Shown here in pieces: positions 7,789 to 15,000 of a DNA stretch of 19,381 bases. A model generated the notes under the pieces. The model was not told where the DNA came from. It worked only from the letters and a program-made list of their open reading frames with translations, and ran no database searches. Source of the stretch: Bacteroidota bacterium (lineage in GTDB: Bacteria; Bacteroidota; Bacteroidia; Chitinophagales; Chitinophagaceae); the NCBI GenBank assembly GCA_023423835.1, contig JAFAEW010000038.1, positions 1-19,381 of the forward strand. Direction: 5' to 3'. The position numbers were made by a program, and so were the translations under genes. The number at the start of each line of letters is the position of its first letter. Position 1 is the first letter of the stretch.

Positions 7789-8006
7789 ATCCCCAAAACT
7801 TTTCTTTTTTACTGCGGGAACCAACTTCTAAACCGAAGTGGTCGAAATCAAAACTAAAGGTTTAAGTATGGCATTTCAATTGCCTGATAAAGGAGCGAGC
7901 AGTTTAAAATGGTTCCCAAACTGAAGTTCTCCTGAAACACCAAAGACCGGGGAGGAGGCAAGGTTAGAAATTTAGTGCTGAAAGAACATGGATAACAGGA
8001 AAATTT

Positions 8007-8990
8007 ATGGCAACAAATGAATTATCAACGTCATCGGAAAGTAATTGGAAGGAAATAGACAAGATTCCGGTGACAAGCAGAGGCGTTTTCACGTTTGGTG
8101 ATTGCAGGATTGAGCTGACGAATGTAGAACATCAGGTCTGGAAAGGTATTACCAAAGCCGAACTGATGGAATATTATCATTCTGTTGCTGATTTGATATT
8201 GCCCTACCTCAAATCGCGGCCGTTGTCTCTCCATCTGAAGCCATACGCTGCCACGGCGCCCGGTCTGTACATCAAGGATATGGAAGGACGGCAGCCTGAC
8301 TGCGCCGATATTTATCAAACGAAGAGAAAGCACAGGAAATCCGGACGAAGGGATATTATCGACTATTTAGTTTGTAACAATGAGGCCACTTTGTTGTATA
8401 TGATCAACCTCGGCTGTATCGATATTAACCCCTGGAATACGAAAATAGGAAGCATCGATCAGCCCGATTATATTGTGATTGACCTTGATCCTTCAAAAGA
8501 CGATTTTTCCATTGTTGTAAGATCAGCCCTCGCTGCGAAAAAGGTTTTCGATAAACTGGGTTTGCATTCTTTCATCAAAACATCGGGAAAAACGGGAATG
8601 CACTTGTTTCTGCCCTGTGAAGGATTTGGTTTTCGGGAAGCAAGATCAATCGCGGAGAACATCTGTCGTAAAATTAATGCACTTATTCCGGATATAACAA
8701 CCACGGCGGTTTCAATCAGTGAAAGGGGCGACAGCCTTTATCTCGATCCTAATCAAAATGATGAGACGGATACGATCGCTTCTGTCTATTCTGTTCGGCC
8801 CTATAAGATTCCGGCTGTATCAACGCCTTTGCAGTGGAATGAAGTGAATGATGATCTGAATCCCGCAGATTTCACGATCGACACCATTCAGCAAAGGCTG
8901 TCAAAAAAAGGAGACCTGTGGAAAGATCTTCAGGATAAAGAAGTCAAATCGAAAAATAGCCTCGTATTAAAAGGTTTACTTTTGGATTGA
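8007..8990 (+). CDS. ligD: Stand-alone LigD-type primase-polymerase (NHEJ polymerase domain)
   Basis: 327 residues, the size of an isolated LigD polymerase (PolDom, archaeo-eukaryotic primase superfamily) domain. Visible motifs in order: RPLSLHLKPY with GLYIKDM (about 71-91, template/5'-phosphate side), DLDPSKDDF (159-167) with the metal-binding Asp159 and Asp161, SGKTGMH (193-199) for nucleotide binding, SISERGDSLYLDPNQND (236-252) with the third acidic residue Asp247, and VYSVRPYKIPAVSTPLQW (260-277), the conserved end. There is no ATP-dependent ligase or phosphoesterase domain, so it is a separate polymerase rather than full-length LigD. It would fill in or extend ends during Ku-dependent non-homologous end joining; no Ku or ligase gene is in the window. 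An in-frame stop at 7965-7967 and the absence of other ATGs fix the start at 8007. The symbol is given for the domain relationship only. Confidence 0.9.
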   Translation: MATNELSTSSESNWKEIDKIPVTSRGVFTFGDCRIELTNVEHQVWKGITKAELMEYYHSVADLILPYLKSRPLSLHLKPYAATAPGLYIKDMEGRQPDCADIYQTKRKHRKSGRRDIIDYLVCNNEATLLYMINLGCIDINPWNTKIGSIDQPDYIVIDLDPSKDDFSIVVRSALAAKKVFDKLGLHSFIKTSGKTGMHLFLPCEGFGFREARSIAENICRKINALIPDITTTAVSISERGDSLYLDPNQNDETDTIASVYSVRPYKIPAVSTPLQWNEVNDDLNPADFTIDTIQQRLSKKGDLWKDLQDKEVKSKNSLVLKGLLLD

Positions 8991-9015
8991 TCGATTCTTC
9001 AACGCATTCAAATGC

Positions 9016-9047
9016 AAAAAAAAGGCCGCCCTAAAATGAGCGGCCTT
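9016..9047 (-). terminator. Intrinsic terminator of the giant minus-strand gene
   Basis: A perfect 8-bp stem AAGGCCGC (9022-9029) / GCGGCCTT (9040-9047) with a 10-base loop. On the minus strand it is followed by eight T, and it begins 33 bases after the stop of the 9081-17066 gene. Read on the plus strand it lacks a U tract, so it is not an efficient terminator for the convergent ligD-like gene. Confidence 0.88.
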
Positions 9048-9080
9048 GTCAGTTCAAAACGAATTGACTGATTCCCTATT

Positions 9081-12000
9081 TTAACCTCGTCCTTTAATGA
9101 GTTTGATCGTTTTCACCTGATCGCCCTGTTGGATCCGGAGAATATAAAGTCCTGACGGAAGGTCTTTTCCAAAAACGTAGGTTTCATGTCCGCTGCCTTT
9201 GGTTTGATAAACCTTGTTGCCGTACATATCGGTTACCATCAGGTTCACAGGATCGTTTGCGACCGTTTTGATGCTTACCGCGAAGTCTGAATAAGATGGA
9301 TTGGGATAAGCTTTAAGCTCGATCCAATCTGTTAACACTTCGTAATTCCTGGTTGCAAGACGTGTTTCAGAACCGGCACCTATGAGGCAATTTCCGGTGC
9401 CGTTTGCGATTGTCGTTTTCACAAACCGTACACATCCCAGCGCATCCTTCGCATAAACAGTATAGTTTCCTGCTTTTAAGCCGATAAACCTGGACGATTT
9501 GGTGTAATTGACATTATCGAGGCTGTAGGTGTAAGGCGCTTTTCCTCCGGTAGCACTTGCGGTGATACTTCCATCGCTACCGTTTTGACAGCTCACATCT
9601 GTCTTGCTATCGATACTTACCACGATCAGCTCAGGTTGCGGAATCGTTGCTGTTGCAGTGGCTGTACATCCGTTTGCATCGGTTATTGTTTTGGTATAGG
9701 TACCCGCTCCGAGGGTAAAGAAGCCCGCCCCTTTATAGGGTGCCACTCCTCCGGTTGCGATTACTTCAACTGTTATTTTCTCGCCATAGCAAAGGATGTT
9801 GCCCGGACCTTTTGAAATCTTCAGCTTATCCGGTTGGGTCACCGTAGCTGTTGTACTGGCAGAGCATCCGTTCTTGTCCTTCACCGTATAATTGTAAATA
9901 CCTGCTTTAACAGAATAAGAACCGGTGCCATAATAAGGTGCAGTGCCGCCTGTTGCCGCTACCGTGATAGTGGTTTTTCCATCATTGCAGAGGATAGCCG
10001 GGAAACTGGCAGAAACAGTGAGTTCGCCAGGCTGACCAATAACAATTTCTGCTACAGCCTGATTATTATTGGCATCTGTAACGATAAACTGATGCGTTCC
10101 GGCAACTGCATTAAAGGTGCCGGTTCCGGTGTATGGTGCTACGCCTCCTTCTGCCGTGATGGTGACGGTCGTTGTTCCGCCATAACAGGTGATTGATCCT
10201 GCTGCTGTTGCACTCGCTTTCAGCGGCTGAATGTTTTCCCATACGATGGATGTGGTTGTGCTACATCCGTTTGCATCCGTAATATTGAAGGTGTTTTCTC
10301 CCTCAACCGCTATGAAAATCCCCGTTCCGGAATAGGGCGCAGTTCCGCCGGAAGCAGCTACTTCAATTTTTGTTTGTCCCCCGACATCCAGCAGCCTTGA
10401 AGTCGCTGTTAATACGGCAGGTTCTGCGATGTTAACGGATGAAGTGGCGGTGCAGCCATTTGCATCGGTAATTGAATAGGTATAAGTTCCGGCACCTACT
10501 GCAAAGACGCCTTCACCTGTATAAGGAGCTGTTCCGCCATTTCCTGAAACGTTCAGTTGCGTATTACCTCCGTTACAAAGGATGGGATTTGAATTGAACA
10601 AAATCTGCAGAGAATCCGGTTGTGTAACCGTTACCTGTGTAACTGCTGTACAGCCGGCGGCATCGGTAACCGAATATTCATAATTTCCGGCCATCACTGT
10701 AAACAGACCTTCGCCGGTATACGGAGCGGTTCCGCCGTTTGCCAAAATGGTGATCTCTGCGTTTCCGCCGTTACAAACTACAGGATTGGTAGTTGCAACT
10801 ACTGACAGCAGTTCAGGTTGTAAAACGGCAACAGATGCAGAAGTTGCACATCCGTTGGCATCGGTGATCTGGTACTCATAATTGCCGGCTGCCAGGGTAA
10901 ACAAACCTTCGCCCGTATAAGGAGCGGTTCCACCGGTTCCTGAAATGTTTACTTCTGTTGTTCCGCCATAGCAGAGGATTGTTCCCGCAGTCGCAGTGAT
11001 TGATAATGAATCCGGCTGAGATATGATGACTTCAATAGAATCAATATTTGCTTCAGCATCTGAGATGGTAAAGACGTGTCGTCCTGCACGCACTTCAAAC
11101 CTTCCGGTTCCGGTATAAGGAGCGAGGCCACCGGTAGCCGTTACGTTCACAGTTGTTGTACCGCCGTAGCATGAAATTACACCGGCCGCTGCCTGTACAA
11201 TCATTGGTTGCTCACCGGTTCCGATTTGCCAGAAGACGGATTTGGCAACGCTGCAATTGTTTGAATCGCTGATCACAAAATTGTTTTCCCCGGGATTTGG
11301 ATTGAATAACCCGGTGCCCGAATAGGGGTAGGTGCCTCCGGTTGCCGTAACGAGGATCATAGGAATACCGTCTACATCTGTAATTTCCGCTTTTGCAGTC
11401 AGCGCCACCGGTTGGCGAACATCCACAACTGCGTCGGCTGTACAGCCGTTGGCATCAGAAATTTTGAATGTGGAATTACCGGCGAAAATCGTATACGTGC
11501 CTTCTCCTACGTAAGGAGCAATTCCTCCGGTTGCTGTAACCAAAACCGAAGTAGAATCTCCGTTGCAAAGAATCGTTCCTGCCTCTGTATGGGCGAAAAG
11601 CTGTTCAGGTTGAGCTGCTTCTACTGTGGTAGATACAACACAGCCATTTGAATCGGTAATGGTAAATTCGGTAGTTCCTGCGGCCAGTGCAAATAGCCCT
11701 TCTCCCGCATAAGGTGCGATTCCGCCCGAACCGGTTATGGTTATCGTGGTAGAGTCGCCAAAGCAATGGATCGGATCAAAGGAATATTTGATTTCCACCG
11801 GCTCCGGTTGTTCAACCGTTATTTCTACAACTGCCTGCTGTCCGTTGGCATCTTCTACAGTATAGCTGTAGGTTCCGGCTTCCACGGTAAAGGTGCCTGT
11901 TCCTGAATAGGGCGCCACGCCTCCTTCTGCTGTAACCACCACCTCGGTAGTGCTGCCTGCACAACTGATCGTTCCGGTTGTGGCGATGGCAAACAATGGC

Positions 12001-15000
12001 GGATCTTTTTCCAGGAAAACGGAATCGGAAAGAGCACATCCATTGGCATCGGAAACCACAAATACATTTTGTCCTTCCACGAGATCAAAGGTGCCTGTTC
12101 CGCTATACGGCATCGTACCGCCGTTGGCAGAAATGATTGCCTTATCCATTCCATCAATGAGCGTGGTTGATATATTCATCTCAAGTTGCTGTGGCTCTGA
12201 AACACTGATGTTTTTGGAAATGAAACATCCGCCTTGTGAACCCACTTTCACCATATAATCCCCGGCTTTCAGATTTGATATATTCTGATCGCTTCCCAGG
12301 TAGTTATCCCCATTATACCAACTAAAGGTAAACGGACCTGAACCTCCGTCTAATTGCAACTGAACCGATCCGTTTTCTGCTCCGTAGCAAAGTGCATTTT
12401 GAACCGTTTCTATGATTTCGGGAGCGCTGTTTACGCCATTTCCGCGTAGTGCAAGATTAACTGAAGAAATTCCTCCGCCGGAAATTACGAGGGTCCGGTT
12501 GAAGTTATTCGCTGAAACCGGTTTGAATTTCACAAATACCGGTTGATTGATTGTATTGCCATATCCCTGCAATGTGAGGGTGGAGGAATACTCACCATCC
12601 TCAGTGGTTGAAAAACTGTAGTTTTCAGACGGCCCTATATTTACGTCTGAACCGTTTAATAATACCCCGTACAGCATAAATGAACTTACTTTTTCAGCCG
12701 AAATACAAACCTCATTAAAATCAACCGTTGTTGTGGAAGGATAAAGGGTTGCTGTGGTTGCAAAAGACACGTCTAAATAGCTGAAATTGGAGAGACCGCA
12801 ATTATTTCCTGCAGTCACTTTCAACCTTCCGGTATTTCTTCCCCAGGTTGAAACGATAGTAGAATTCCGGTATTCATCGATCTTGCCGTTATTCGGTAGC
12901 GTCCAGTTGAAAGTAATGCCTTCTACCGATGGAACGGAGTAGGTCAATCCCGGTTGAAACGCAGTAACGATGGAAGGCCCGCTGATCATTCCCGGATCGG
13001 CCGGTAAAGCGGTAAGCGCTTTTATTTGAACCGGGCTTTCGCCGCAGGCATTGTTTGCCGTTACGGACAGGTTGCCGGTTGAAAAATTGCTGTTTGCCAA
13101 TAGTTGAACCGATAAGCCGTCCGCTGAGGTTGAATGGATGGTGCTGTTGTCTGCGGCCGTCCAGGTATAACCGGTTGCATTGGCTACCGGTTCGATCGAA
13201 AAGTTAAACAATCCGCCTCCGCATATTCCTCTTGCATCCGCCTCGGCCCCGGTGATCAGAGCCGGCTTTAAAGGTGCGAGTCCGCTGCCATTGGCCACAT
13301 TAATCGTTTTTGATGAAACGCAGCCGTTCGCATCGGTTACGGTATAGGTACTTCTTCCGGAACCTGCAGAAAACGCGCCTGTACCGGTGTAGGGGAATGT
13401 GCCGCCTTCAGCCTGCACGTAAACCATCGTTGTTCCGTTTTTACATTCCATCGGATCTGAAGACAGCGTAACAGACAGTGGCGCCGGCTGAGGAACTGTA
13501 AACGTTTCAGTGGTTGTACAGCCGAGGTAGGAGGTTACTGTTACCCTGTAATTCGAGGCCGACAATCCCTCAATATCCTCTGCGGAAGAATCATAAATGC
13601 CCGGTCCGGCCCAACTGTAGGTAAACGGTCCCGTTCCGCCGGACACGGTGAGATCGATTTTGCCGTTATTGTCACCAATGCAGGAAACCGAAGCCAGTTG
13701 AGCACTGAGGGCCGGACTGCTGTTGATAGCCGCTGCTTTTACTTCTACTCCTGCCGGAAGGCTTCCTCCGCCTGTCACCGGGATCACCGCAGAAACGGTT
13801 CCTTCTGTTTGAGGAAAGTATTTTACGAAGATGATCCTGCTGTTGATGTTTCGGCCATAGTCTGTAAATGAATAAGTATCAGAATAGGTTCCTCTTTCGG
13901 TCTTGGAAAATTTAAACCCGGGAAGGGGACCCACAATTACAGGCGAACCGTCCAGATCTTTGGCGCTGACTGTGAGTGGCTGGGCGTTGGTAGCCCCATT
14001 TATACAAACGGTTTCAAATTCGGGCAAGCTTGTGGCTGAGAGAGCGATCGCGCCTGACACAACAATAATCGTTTGCCGGGATACGGTGGAGATTGCATTG
14101 CAGGAATTTTTTGCAGTTACGGTAACATCGCCGTTTGTAATTCCCCAATTTACGGTAATCATATTGGTCGATTGACCGGAAACGATCGTAGCAGAAGAAG
14201 GAACGGTCCACTCATAGCTCATTCCCGGAAGTTGTTCAACACTATATACTAATCCGCTCTGTCCGGGCATTACAGAAGTGAAGCCGGTAATCTGACCCGG
14301 AGCTCCGGGCACGAGGTTAAGCATTCTCGTTTGCGCAGCGCTCACACCACAAGCATTTGCAGCCGTAACGGAGATATTGCCGCCGGTAAAGTCAGGAAAT
14401 ACCTTCAAGGTAATATTCGTACTGTCGAAGTTCGAGGCGATAATTTCGGTTTTTGCAGGCAGGCTCCAGGTGTAAGAACTTGCTGTGGATACCTGGCTGA
14501 CGGAAAATTCAAATTCGCCGCCGCCGCAAAGCCCTTGTTTATCGGCGAGGGGGGAAGCGATGGTTCCGGGTTTTGCAGGAGCGATAAGCGTTCCGTTCGG
14601 AACATTGATAGATCCCTTTTTCACACAACCGTTTGCATCGGTAATCGAATAGTTTTGATTGCCGGATGAAACGTTGAAAATTCCGATTCCTTCATAAGGA
14701 AGCGTTCCGCCGGTGCCATTGACATGTAAAGTAGTAGTGCCGTTTTTACAGATCATTGGATCGATCGAAATTTCCGCTCCCAATACCGGTGGTTCGGCAA
14801 TCACGAAGCTGGTATCAAAAGAACAACCGGCAAATGAACCGATCGTCACCCTATAGGTATCGGGCGCCAGGTTGCTGATGGCGGAACTGCTCGATTTGAA
14901 TGTTGAGCTGTTTGACCAACTAAAGCTAAATGGACCGGCTCCGTCTGAAATGGCCAGGTCGATCCCGCCATTTCGTAAGCCATAACAACTTATTGGCGTA

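Noticed and set aside
7816..7917. GGGAACCA / TGGTTCCC inverted arms upstream of the ligD-like gene as a riboswitch or mobile-element end
   Set aside because: The arms are only 8 bases and 86 bases apart, with no target duplication or recognisable aptamer; chance is likely.
9620..12185. Regular direct repeats of about 200 bp that could suggest a CRISPR-like or satellite array
   Set aside because: The repeats are in frame within one long coding sequence, are too long and too varied for CRISPR repeats, and encode recognisable SprB-like protein repeats.
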